DNA of 64,000 bases, taken from Tropicimonas aquimaris (GTDB lineage Bacteria; Pseudomonadota; Alphaproteobacteria; Rhodobacterales; Rhodobacteraceae). Below, piece after piece: positions 54,134-62,139 of this stretch. The notes under the pieces were generated by a model that worked only from the letters and a program-made list of their open reading frames with translations, had not been told where the DNA came from and did not search any database. A program made the translations under genes and the position numbers. The DNA lies in the NCBI RefSeq assembly GCF_042676185.1, contig NZ_JBHTJT010000006.1, positions 248,001 through 312,000 of the forward strand, read 5' to 3'. Positions within the stretch are counted from its first letter, which is position 1, and the number at the start of each line of letters is the position of its first letter.

Positions 54134-56308
54134 CTACTGGCCTCTCAGCACCGCCGAAACCGGCGCCAGCGCCACGTCCCGCGCCTTGTCGTCCTGCGCC
54201 CATCTGAAGAGGGCCTCCACCGTTTCCGGTTGGGCATGGCCGGCCATGACGACGGCTCCGTCCTGAGCCGCTTTGAAGGCCGCGCGGTCGAGATAGCGCT
54301 GGATCACACTGCTGCGCTCGCCCTGCTCATCGAGACTGCGGAAGATCAGCGCCGCCGGATGGCCGGCCCGCGCCGACGCCGCGCGCACCGCGCCGAGCCC
54401 GCGGTCCCAGCCGATCATTCCCAGCCCGTCGCCCGCGGCGATCTCTACCGCGTGCTCCACCAGCGCCCTGCGGCCGCCGATCCCGTCCGCGGCGGGATCC
54501 ATGATCGCCACGGCCTCCGGCACGGCGGCCAGATTGGCTTCTAGCGCCACTTCGAGATCCCGAGCGGTGGCGTTCGGGGTGAGACCGGTGGCCAGCGCAA
54601 CCACTTCGAAACCGGCTGAACGATAGAACTCCGCCGCCTCCGCCGCGTCCGGCAGCGCCGGGTCGATGGCGAAGGTGACCGGGAAGTTGAACGTGCTGAG
54701 AACCTGCCGGTCCAGCGTCCGCGACCCGTCGTCGATCAGGATCACCGAGAACAGCGGTTTGCCCTCGGGGTTGGAGAAGGGCACCGCGTGGCGGCTCAGG
54801 GCACCGAGCCCCGGCCGCTCCGCTTCGCCGGGCAGAGGATCGACCTCGGCCTCCGGCTCGACGGCGACAGCCACCTCATCGCCCTCCGGTTCACGCCCGA
54901 TCTGCGGCAGCCGAGAGGACCCTCGGGACCGGTCGGTCAGCGGCAGGACCCGGACGCCCGGCACTGTGGGCGCCTCATCCCCCACCTCGGGCGCGGCCTC
55001 GCCGGGATCGGCGCGGCGGATCTCCATGCGCTCCGGCCGGTCCGGCTCGTCGCCGCCTTCAGGCAAGGCATCCGCCGGTGCGGCCGGAAGCGGATCGGTG
55101 CCATCGGCGGGCACAGCCGTGCCGGACTGCGGCTCCTCGGCCACCCGCTCCGGCGCGACAGGGCCTGGCAGCTCGGTCTGAGGCTCGGCCATCGCGATCT
55201 GCTCGCCGTCCGCCGTCGGGGCCGGCTCGGACTCCTCGACGCGCGTGCCCGGGCTGGCAGTCACGACCTCTGCCTCCGACGCGGCATCGCCGTTCACGGG
55301 CGGCGTGGCCGCTGGCGGATCGACCGGCGCGATGGGGCTGGCCGCGTCGCTTTCTTCCGAGGTCAGCGCCGCAGATACGGCCGGCGGAGTTTCGGCCTCC
55401 GTCGCGGGCGTCGCTGCCTGCGCCGCTTCCACGGCGGGCGCCGTGGTCTCCGCCGCTTCTACGGCGGGCCTCTCTGCCACATCGCCGATCTCCGGCGGCG
55501 CGGTTCCTTCAACCACCGCCGCGCCGCCTTCCGCCGGCACCGGCGCGGCGTCCGTGGCGGCAATGGATTCGGCGGGCGCGGCGTCGCTGGCGGCCAACGA
55601 CTCGGTGGGCGCTTCGGTGACCTCGAGCGTGTCGGTCGGGACCGGCTGCGGCGTGACCGCCGGCGGGAGGCCGCCACCGTCGAGTTGCAGGGAGCTATCT
55701 GCGTTCGGTCCGGAGACCGGGCTCAGCGACTCACCCTCCGGCCGGGACACCGTTCCTCCAGAGGCGTCGGCGGTCACCTCGGGGGCGATTTCGTCGATCA
55801 CGGGTGCAACCGGCGCGGTGACGGACATACCCGGCGTGTCGGGACGCACGGCGCCCTCGGTCGAAGGCAGGTCCAGCCCGCCCTCCTGCGTCACGCTCGG
55901 CGGCACCGCAGGGGCGCCGGCCACCGGCGACGTCGGGTCGGCGACCGGCAGCGCGGCTTCCGTCTCGGGCGGAGGGCGGCGGAATTCGGAGCCCGCGGGC
56001 ACCGAGACGGCCTCGCCAATGGTCTGCTGCGTGGCCGGCGCGGGGCGTTCGGGCTCGGATGTATCGGCCGTTTCCGTGTCAGGCTCAGGGGTGTCGGTGG
56101 CGTCGGCTTCAGGTGGCGTGCTCGCCTCCGGCAGGTCGTCAGGCTCCGGCGCGGTTTCCTCCGCCTCCGGCTCCGGCTCCACCGCAGCGAGGTCCTCGCC
56201 CGCTTCGCCCGGGCGCTGCGGCAAGGGTGCAAGCAGCGACACGGCGCTGAGCACAAAGACCGAAATGATGCTGCCCCAGATCAGACCCGACAGGATACCG
56301 CGACCCAT
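54134..56308 (-). CDS. Divergent polysaccharide deacetylase (YibQ-like) with long acidic linker
   Basis: A 724-residue protein: an N-terminal membrane anchor (LIWGSIISVFVLSAVSLLAP, about 7-27), a very long Pro/Ala/Glu-rich linker (about 35-490), and a C-terminal divergent polysaccharide deacetylase domain (about 490-724; FSVILIDDGSRTLDRQVLS, FNFPVTFAIDPALPDAAEAA and IGWDRGLGAVRAASARAG). The family lacks some classical deacetylase metal ligands, so catalysis is uncertain. The linker is far longer than in E. coli YibQ. A yibQ gene between trpE and trpG is also reported for Rhodobacter sphaeroides; here it is on the opposite strand. Confidence 0.8.
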   Translation of the reverse strand: MGRGILSGLIWGSIISVFVLSAVSLLAPLPQRPGEAGEDLAAVEPEPEAEETAPEPDDLPEASTPPEADATDTPEPDTETADTSEPERPAPATQQTIGEAVSVPAGSEFRRPPPETEAALPVADPTSPVAGAPAVPPSVTQEGGLDLPSTEGAVRPDTPGMSVTAPVAPVIDEIAPEVTADASGGTVSRPEGESLSPVSGPNADSSLQLDGGGLPPAVTPQPVPTDTLEVTEAPTESLAASDAAPAESIAATDAAPVPAEGGAAVVEGTAPPEIGDVAERPAVEAAETTAPAVEAAQAATPATEAETPPAVSAALTSEESDAASPIAPVDPPAATPPVNGDAASEAEVVTASPGTRVEESEPAPTADGEQIAMAEPQTELPGPVAPERVAEEPQSGTAVPADGTDPLPAAPADALPEGGDEPDRPERMEIRRADPGEAAPEVGDEAPTVPGVRVLPLTDRSRGSSRLPQIGREPEGDEVAVAVEPEAEVDPLPGEAERPGLGALSRHAVPFSNPEGKPLFSVILIDDGSRTLDRQVLSTFNFPVTFAIDPALPDAAEAAEFYRSAGFEVVALATGLTPNATARDLEVALEANLAAVPEAVAIMDPAADGIGGRRALVEHAVEIAAGDGLGMIGWDRGLGAVRAASARAGHPAALIFRSLDEQGERSSVIQRYLDRAAFKAAQDGAVVMAGHAQPETVEALFRWAQDDKARDVALAPVSAVLRGQ

Positions 56309-56452
56309 GCCTTATCCCCACTTGCTTATCGTTGCGCTCTCGCCTCGGGCATTCCCCGACCGAGGCCTTGACCTTGACCCCGGCGAGTGCCTCTGAGCAT
56401 GTATAGCCCGACACTGAGACCGGTTCACCCCCAATTGCTCGGACACCCCGGA

Positions 56453-57034
56453 ATGCTGCTTCTGATCGACAATTACGACAGTTTTACCTACAACCTCGTC
56501 CATTATCTTGGCGAGTTGGGGGCCGAAGTTGAAGTGCGCCGGAACGATGCGCTGGATGTGCAACAGGCGATGGCCCTGCACCCGGACGCGTTCCTGCTCT
56601 CGCCCGGACCGTGCGACCCCGCCCAGGCCGGCATCTGCCTGGCGCTGACCGCCGCCGCCGCCGAGACGGGGACGCCGCTTCTGGGGGTCTGCCTCGGGCA
56701 TCAGACGATCGGCGAGGCATTCGGCGGCAAGGTCGTCCGCTGCCACGAGATCGTTCACGGCAAGATGGGCCTCATCCACCACGACGGAAAGGGCCTTTTC
56801 GCGGGCATCGAGGGGCCGTTCCAGGCCACGCGCTACCATTCGCTGGTGGTCGAGCGCGAGAGCCTGCCCGATTGCCTCGAGGTGTCCGCCTGGCTCGAGG
56901 ACGGCACGATCATGGGCCTTCGCCACAAGACGCTGCCCATCGAGGGCGTGCAGTTCCACCCCGAGAGCATCCGGTCCGAGCACGGCCACCTGATGCTCCG
57001 GAACTTCCTCGACCGCATGAAGGTGCCGGCATGA
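56453..57034 (+). CDS. trpG: Anthranilate synthase component II (glutamine amidotransferase)
   Basis: A 193-residue class I amidotransferase supplying ammonia to TrpE. LLIDNYDSFTYNLVHYL, PLLGVCLGHQTIGEAFGG (catalytic Cys) and EGVQFHPESI (His-Glu) give the full triad. The start at 56453 matches the family N-terminus; longer starts do not. It begins the overlapped trpGD-ung-trpC run. It may also serve PabB. Confidence 0.96.
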   Translation: MLLLIDNYDSFTYNLVHYLGELGAEVEVRRNDALDVQQAMALHPDAFLLSPGPCDPAQAGICLALTAAAAETGTPLLGVCLGHQTIGEAFGGKVVRCHEIVHGKMGLIHHDGKGLFAGIEGPFQATRYHSLVVERESLPDCLEVSAWLEDGTIMGLRHKTLPIEGVQFHPESIRSEHGHLMLRNFLDRMKVPA

Positions 57035-58050
57035 GCGACGCGATCAAACCCCTGATCGGCCTTGCCGCCGACCGCCCCCTGACCCGCGCCGAGGCGGAGG
57101 CCGCCTTTGACGCGCTGTTCGAGGGTGAGGCGACGCCGAGCCAGATCGGCGGCTTCCTGATGGCGCTGCGCACCCGCGGCGAGACGGTCGAGGAGATCGC
57201 CGCCGCCGCCAGCGTCATGCGCGCCAAATGCCACGCCGTGGCAGCGCCGGACGGGGCGATGGACATCGTCGGCACCGGCGGCGACGGCAAGGGCACGCTC
57301 AACATCTCCACCGCCACCGCCTTTGTCGTGGCCGGCGCGGGCGTGCCGGTGGCCAAGCACGGCAACCGCAACCTGTCGTCGAAATCCGGCTCCGCCGATG
57401 CGCTGACCCAGATGGGCATCAACGTGATGGTCGGACCGAAGGTCGCCGAGCGGGCACTGGCCAAGGCCGGCATCTGCTTCATGATGGCGCCGATGCACCA
57501 CCCGGCGATGCGCCACGTCATGCCGACCCGCACCGAGCTCGGCACCCGCACGATCTTCAACATCCTCGGCCCGCTTACCAACCCCGCGGGCGTGAAGCGC
57601 CAGCTGACCGGCGCCTATTCTCCCGCCCTTCTGCGCCCGATGGTCGAGACCCTCGGCGCGCTCGGCAGCGTCTCCGCATGGCTGGTGCACGGCTCCGACG
57701 GCACGGACGAGCTCTCCATCGCCGGCCCCTCGCAGGTGGCCGCGCTGAAGGACGGCACGGTGACCGAGTTCGAGGTCTCGCCCGAGGACGCCGGCCTTCC
57801 GGTCCATCCGTTCGAGGCGATCCTCGGCGGCACGCCGGAGGAAAACGGCCGCGCCTTCGCCGCGCTGCTCGACGGGGCGCCGGGCGCCTATCGCGACGCG
57901 GTGCTGCTGAACACCGCCGCCGCGCTGCTGGTCGCCGGGGTGGCCGCCGACCTGAAAGAAGGCGTCGAGATGGGCCGGACCAGCATCGATTCCGGACAGG
58001 CGCGCGCCAAGGTGCAGGCGCTGGCCGCACTCACCTCCGCCGCCGAATGA
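57031..58050 (+). CDS. trpD: Anthranilate phosphoribosyltransferase
   Basis: A 339-residue enzyme joining anthranilate and PRPP. DIVGTGGDGKGTLNISTA is the PRPP-binding loop and KHGNRNLSSKSGSADAL the metal-binding stretch. AKAGICFMMAPMHHPAM and NILGPLTNPAG also fit. Its ATG overlaps the trpG stop (ATGA); its own stop overlaps ung. Confidence 0.97.
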   Translation: MSDAIKPLIGLAADRPLTRAEAEAAFDALFEGEATPSQIGGFLMALRTRGETVEEIAAAASVMRAKCHAVAAPDGAMDIVGTGGDGKGTLNISTATAFVVAGAGVPVAKHGNRNLSSKSGSADALTQMGINVMVGPKVAERALAKAGICFMMAPMHHPAMRHVMPTRTELGTRTIFNILGPLTNPAGVKRQLTGAYSPALLRPMVETLGALGSVSAWLVHGSDGTDELSIAGPSQVAALKDGTVTEFEVSPEDAGLPVHPFEAILGGTPEENGRAFAALLDGAPGAYRDAVLLNTAAALLVAGVAADLKEGVEMGRTSIDSGQARAKVQALAALTSAAE

Positions 58051-58712
58051 AGCTCGACCCGGATCATACGGGCGCCTGGGCGAGCTTGCCGTTCTTCCGA
58101 GACGACCTGCCCCGCATCGACGCGGCGCTGACGTCCGAGGAGCGGCCCTTCCTGCCCGCACCCGACCGGGTCTTCGCCGCGCTGGAGATGACCCAGCCCG
58201 AGGACGTGCGCGTGGTGATCCTGGGCCAGGACCCCTACCCCACGCCGGGCCACGCCCACGGGCTGGCCTTTTCCGCCGAGCCCGAGGTGCGGCCGCTGCC
58301 GCGCTCGCTGTCCAACATCTTTCGCGAGATGCAGGACGACCTCGGCGCCGTGCCGCCCAACGCCGACCTGCGGTTCTGGGCCCGACAGGGCGTGTTGCTG
58401 TTGAACGCGGTGCTGACCGTCCCCGCGGGCGAGGCCAACGGCCACAGGGCGCTCGGCTGGCAAAGGCTCACCGCGCAGGTGCTGGCCCGCCTTACCGACA
58501 GGCCCCGCGCCTTCCTGCTCTGGGGCAAGCCGGCCCAGGCCGCCGCGGCCTCGGTCGACGCCACGCGGCACCTCAAGATCGAGACGGCGCATCCCTCGCC
58601 ACTCTCCGCCCATCGCGGATTTTTCGGTTCCCGACCCTTCTCGCGCGCCAACGACTGGCTGCGCGCCCAGGGGCATACTCCCATCAACTGGACGACCCCG
58701 GAGACGTCATGA
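58047..58712 (+). CDS. ung: Uracil-DNA glycosylase
   Basis: A 221-residue family 1 UDG that removes uracil from DNA. VVILGQDPYPTPGHAHGL holds the catalytic Asp, LLLNAVLTVPAGEANGH the uracil pocket Asn, and HPSPLSAHRGFFGSRPFS the minor-groove loop. It lies between trpD and trpC with ATGA overlaps on both sides, so it is translated as part of the trp run. In the related genomes I know trpC usually follows trpD directly. Confidence 0.95.
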   Translation: MKLDPDHTGAWASLPFFRDDLPRIDAALTSEERPFLPAPDRVFAALEMTQPEDVRVVILGQDPYPTPGHAHGLAFSAEPEVRPLPRSLSNIFREMQDDLGAVPPNADLRFWARQGVLLLNAVLTVPAGEANGHRALGWQRLTAQVLARLTDRPRAFLLWGKPAQAAAASVDATRHLKIETAHPSPLSAHRGFFGSRPFSRANDWLRAQGHTPINWTTPETS

Positions 58713-59533
58713 GCACCCCGACCATTCTCGAGAAGATCAAGGCGTACAAGCTGGAGCATATCGCCGCCTGCAAGGAAGCCCGCTCCTATAGTGACGTCGA
58801 GGCGCTGGCGCGCGGCGCGGACCCGGTGCGCGGCTTCCAGGCATCGCTGCGCAAGGCGGTCAAGCAGGGCTATGGGCTGATCGCCGAGGTCAAGAAAGCC
58901 AGCCCCTCCAAGGGGTTGATCCGCGCCGACTTCGACCCGCCGGCGCTGGCGCAGGCCTATGAGCGCGGCGGCGCAACCTGCCTGAGCGTGCTGACCGACG
59001 GCCCGTCTTTCCAGGGCGCCGACGAGTTCCTGACCGCCGCCCGCAACGCGACCTCCTTGCCGGCGCTGCGCAAGGATTTCATGTACGACACCTACCAGGT
59101 CGCCGAGGCCCGCGCCCTCGGCGCAGACTGCATCCTGATCATCATGGCCTCGGTCTCCGACGCGCAGGCCTCCGAGCTGGAAACCGCGGCCCATGAATGG
59201 GGCATGGACGCTCTGATCGAGGTGCACAACGCCGAGGAACTGAACCGCGCCCTGCATCTCGAGTCGAGGCTCATCGGCATCAACAACCGGGATCTCAATA
59301 CCTTCGAGACCTCGCTCGACGTCACCCGCGGGCTCATCAAGCACGTCCCCGAGGAATACCTGATCGTCTCGGAAAGCGGGCTGAACGGGCCGAAGGAGCT
59401 CGCCGAGCTGGCGATGTACGGCGCCCGCTGTTTCCTCATCGGCGAAAGCCTGATGCGCAACGAGGATGTCGAGAGCGCCACGCGCGCGCTGCTCGCCAAC
59501 CCGCTCACGGCCGCGCACGGCGGAGGCATGTGA
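58709..59533 (+). CDS. trpC: Indole-3-glycerol phosphate synthase
   Basis: A 274-residue TIM-barrel enzyme. LIAEVKKASPSKGLIRADF (catalytic Lys and phosphate loop), LPALRKDFMYDTYQV, LIGINNRDLNTFET and YLIVSESGLN are diagnostic. It overlaps ung by four bases and moaC by one base. TrpF is not fused, and no trpF is in the window. Confidence 0.97.
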   Translation: MSTPTILEKIKAYKLEHIAACKEARSYSDVEALARGADPVRGFQASLRKAVKQGYGLIAEVKKASPSKGLIRADFDPPALAQAYERGGATCLSVLTDGPSFQGADEFLTAARNATSLPALRKDFMYDTYQVAEARALGADCILIIMASVSDAQASELETAAHEWGMDALIEVHNAEELNRALHLESRLIGINNRDLNTFETSLDVTRGLIKHVPEEYLIVSESGLNGPKELAELAMYGARCFLIGESLMRNEDVESATRALLANPLTAAHGGGM

Positions 59534-60009
59534 TGGCTCTCACGCATTTCGACTCGCAGGGACGCGCCCACATGGTCGATGTCTCGGACAAGGAGATCAC
59601 CAGCCGCGTCGCCGTGGCGGAGGGCTGGGTGCGGATGCTGCCCGAGACGCTGACACTGGTGCAGCAGGGCAGCGCCAAGAAGGGCGACGTGCTGGGCGTG
59701 GCACGGCTGGCGGGGATCATGGGGGCCAAGAAGACGGCCGACCTGATCCCGCTCTGCCACCCGCTGCCCATCAGCAAGGTCGCGGTGGAACTGGAGGCTG
59801 ACCCCGCCCTGCCCGGCGTGCGCATCGCCGCGACGGTCAAGACCACCGGCCAGACCGGGGTCGAGATGGAGGCGCTGACCGCGGTCTCCACCGCCGCGCT
59901 CACCGTCTACGACATGCTCAAGGCGGTGGACCGCGGCATGGAGATGGGCGGCATCCGGGTGATCCTGAAGGACGGCGGCAAGTCCGGGCGGTTCGAGGCG
60001 GGCGCATGA
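59533..60009 (+). CDS. moaC: Cyclic pyranopterin monophosphate synthase
   Basis: A 158-residue molybdenum-cofactor enzyme acting after MoaA. GRAHMVDVSDKEIT, KKTADLIPLCHPLPISKV and TGVEMEALTAVSTAALTVYD are family marks. Its ATG overlaps the trpC stop by one base, and moeA overlaps its end by four bases. Confidence 0.97.
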   Translation: MALTHFDSQGRAHMVDVSDKEITSRVAVAEGWVRMLPETLTLVQQGSAKKGDVLGVARLAGIMGAKKTADLIPLCHPLPISKVAVELEADPALPGVRIAATVKTTGQTGVEMEALTAVSTAALTVYDMLKAVDRGMEMGGIRVILKDGGKSGRFEAGA

Positions 60010-61178
60010 TCCCCGTCTCCGAGGCGCTGGACCGGCTCTTCGACCTCGCCACGCCGCTCGGCACCGAGTGCGTGCCGCTCGCAGACGCCGCTGGCCGGGT
60101 GCTGGCCGAATCGGTGATCGCTCGCCGCCTGCAACCGCCCTTCGCCGCCTCCGCCATGGACGGCTACGCCCTGCGCCGGGCCGAGATCGCGACGGGCGCC
60201 CGGTTCCGGGTGATCGGCGAGGCCCCGGCGGGACGGGCGTTCACCGGCACCGTCGGCCCCGGCGAGGCGGTTCGGATCTTCACCGGTGCGCCCCTGCCCG
60301 AGGGCGCGGATTTTGTGGTGATCCAGGAGGACACCGCCCGCGACGGCGAGGTAATGACGATCACCGAGGCCGATCTGCACAACGACAACATCCGCCCGGC
60401 CGGCGGCGACTTCGGCCCCGGCGACCGGATCGAGGCGCCACGCCTCCTGTCGCCCGGCGACGTGGCACTGGCCGCGGCGATGAACGTGCCGGAACTGGTG
60501 GTGGCCCGCCGGCCCTCCGTCGCTCTGCTCGCAACCGGCGATGAGTTGGTGATGCCGGGCGAGGATCCGCGGCCCGACCAGATCATCGCCTCCAACTCCT
60601 TCGGCCTGAAGGCGATGATCGAGGCCGCCGGAGCCGAGGCACGGATGCTGCCCATTGCCCGCGACACCGAGGCCAGCCTGCGCGCCGCGCTCGAACTGGC
60701 CGCCGGCGCGGACCTGATCGTCACCATCGGCGGCGCCTCGGTGGGCGACCACGACCTCGTCGCGCCGGTCGCCGGGGCCCTCGGCATGGAGCGCGCCTTC
60801 TACAAGGTGGCGATGCGCCCGGGCAAACCGCTGATGGCCGGCCGCCTGAACGGCTCCGCGATGGTCGGACTGCCAGGAAATCCCGTCTCCGCAATGGTTT
60901 GTGGCCACATTTTCATCCTCCCCCTGCTGCGCGCGATGCTCGGACTCGGCCGGGCGCCCGCGCCTCGGAAGACGGCTGTGCTTGGGATCGACGTGGACGC
61001 GAACGGCCCCCGCGAACATTACATGCGGGCGGTGCTGGCCGATGGCGTGGTCACGCCCTTCGAACGGCAGGACAGCGCCCTGCTCGGCATCCTGTCGCGC
61101 GCCAACGCCCTGCTCGTCCGCCCGGTGGCCGACGGGCCGCGCAAGGCCGGCGAGGCGGTGGAGATCCTCCCGATCTGA
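60006..61178 (+). CDS. moeA: Molybdopterin molybdenumtransferase
   Basis: A 390-residue enzyme that inserts molybdate into molybdopterin-AMP. SAMDGYALRRAEI, FTGAPLPEGADFVVIQED, LLATGDELVMPGE, VTIGGASVGDHD and LPGNPVSAMVCG follow in the standard order of the four MoeA domains. ATGA overlap with moaC. lexA follows after 109 bases that carry its SOS operator. Confidence 0.97.
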   Translation: MIPVSEALDRLFDLATPLGTECVPLADAAGRVLAESVIARRLQPPFAASAMDGYALRRAEIATGARFRVIGEAPAGRAFTGTVGPGEAVRIFTGAPLPEGADFVVIQEDTARDGEVMTITEADLHNDNIRPAGGDFGPGDRIEAPRLLSPGDVALAAAMNVPELVVARRPSVALLATGDELVMPGEDPRPDQIIASNSFGLKAMIEAAGAEARMLPIARDTEASLRAALELAAGADLIVTIGGASVGDHDLVAPVAGALGMERAFYKVAMRPGKPLMAGRLNGSAMVGLPGNPVSAMVCGHIFILPLLRAMLGLGRAPAPRKTAVLGIDVDANGPREHYMRAVLADGVVTPFERQDSALLGILSRANALLVRPVADGPRKAGEAVEILPI

Positions 61179-61200
61179 TCGCCTGCTCCCATGCGCCCGG

Positions 61201-61229
61201 TTGACACAAAACGTGAACACTGGCAGAAC
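61201..61229 (+). promoter_or_regulatory. SOS (LexA) operator and promoter of lexA
   Basis: GAAC (61215-61218), seven bases, then GAAC (61226-61229) is the direct-repeat LexA box of alphaproteobacteria (GAAC-N7-GAAC). It starts eight bases after a good -35 hexamer, TTGACA (61201-61206), so LexA would block its own promoter. The lexA ATG lies 58 bases downstream. The -10 box is not certain. Confidence 0.9.
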
Positions 61230-61287
61230 ATGGGGGAAACGTGGGCCGGTCGAATGCGCCCGCGCGGGCAGACAACGGAAGGGTGCC

Positions 61288-61989
61288 ATGCTGACACGGA
61301 AGCAACTCGACCTGCTGGAGTTCATTCACAAGCGGATGCAGCGCGACGGGGTTCCGCCCTCCTTCGACGAGATGAAGGACGCGCTCGACCTGCGGTCGAA
61401 ATCTGGCATCCACCGGCTGATCACGGCGCTGGAGGAGCGGGGCTTCATCCGTCGCCTCGCCCACCGCGCCCGGGCAATCGAGATCGTTCGACTGCCGGAG
61501 GCGCTTCAGGCCAAGGGGTTCCAGCCCGTGGTGATCGAGGGCGACGCCCCGGAGGTCGCTCCGACAGCGCCGCCCCGACCGGCCAACTCGATGCCAGTGG
61601 ATCTGCACGCGACGGAACTGCCGGTGATGGGCCGGATCGCCGCCGGCGTGCCGATCGAGGCGATCAGCGAGGTCAGCCACACCGTGGCGGTGCCCGGCCA
61701 GATGGTCGGCGCGGGCCGGCATTACGCGCTCGAGGTGCGCGGGGATTCGATGATCGAGGTCGGAATCAACGATGGCGACGTGGTGGTGATCCACGAGCAG
61801 GACACGGCGGACGATGGCGATATCGTGGTGGCGCTGGTCGAGGATCACGAGGCGACGCTGAAGCGCTTCCGCCGGAAGGGCGGCATGATCGCCCTGGAGG
61901 CCGCGAACCAGGCTTACGAGACGCGCCTTTTGCGGGGCGACCAGGTCAAGGTGCAGGGCCGTCTGGTGGGACTGATCCGCACCTACTGA
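61288..61989 (+). CDS. lexA: LexA repressor
   Basis: A 233-residue SOS repressor. The N-terminal winged helix (about 1-70; LTRKQLDLLEFIHKRMQRDG, SKSGIHRLITALEERGFIR) binds the operator; the C-terminal S24 peptidase has the cleavage pair Ala-Gly in GRIAAGVPIEA, Ser in EVRGDSMIEVGI and Lys in EATLKRFRRKGG. Cleaved with RecA help after DNA damage. Its own SOS box precedes it. Confidence 0.98.
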   Translation: MLTRKQLDLLEFIHKRMQRDGVPPSFDEMKDALDLRSKSGIHRLITALEERGFIRRLAHRARAIEIVRLPEALQAKGFQPVVIEGDAPEVAPTAPPRPANSMPVDLHATELPVMGRIAAGVPIEAISEVSHTVAVPGQMVGAGRHYALEVRGDSMIEVGINDGDVVVIHEQDTADDGDIVVALVEDHEATLKRFRRKGGMIALEAANQAYETRLLRGDQVKVQGRLVGLIRTY

Positions 61990-61995
61990 TCCGTC

Positions 61996-62083
61996 GGGAG
62001 CGCCGCCCGGGAGGGCTCCCGCCCGTCGTCGGCGCATCGCAGATGCGCCTCCTCCCGTTGGGCCGGGCCGCGCTTCGCGCGGC
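61996..62083. repeat. Cluster of three hairpins between convergent lexA and comEC
   Basis: GGGAGC/GCTCCC (61996-62020, 13-base loop), a perfect GGCGCATC-GCA-GATGCGCC (62031-62049) and GCCGCGC-TTC-GCGCGGC (62067-62083). Such dense stem-loops in a short convergent gap look like a bidirectional terminator or a REP-like intergenic repeat unit. No copy elsewhere in the window was noticed. Confidence 0.6.
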
Positions 62084-62139
62084 AGCCACCGGGCGGGCAC
62101 CCCGCCCCCCTTCAAGAAAGACGGCTGTCACGGCTCTGA

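Noticed and set aside
56365..56410. TTGACC-TTGACC with TATAGC as a trpG promoter
   Set aside because: The spacing (22 bases) is too long for a usual sigma-70 promoter; it could be chance.
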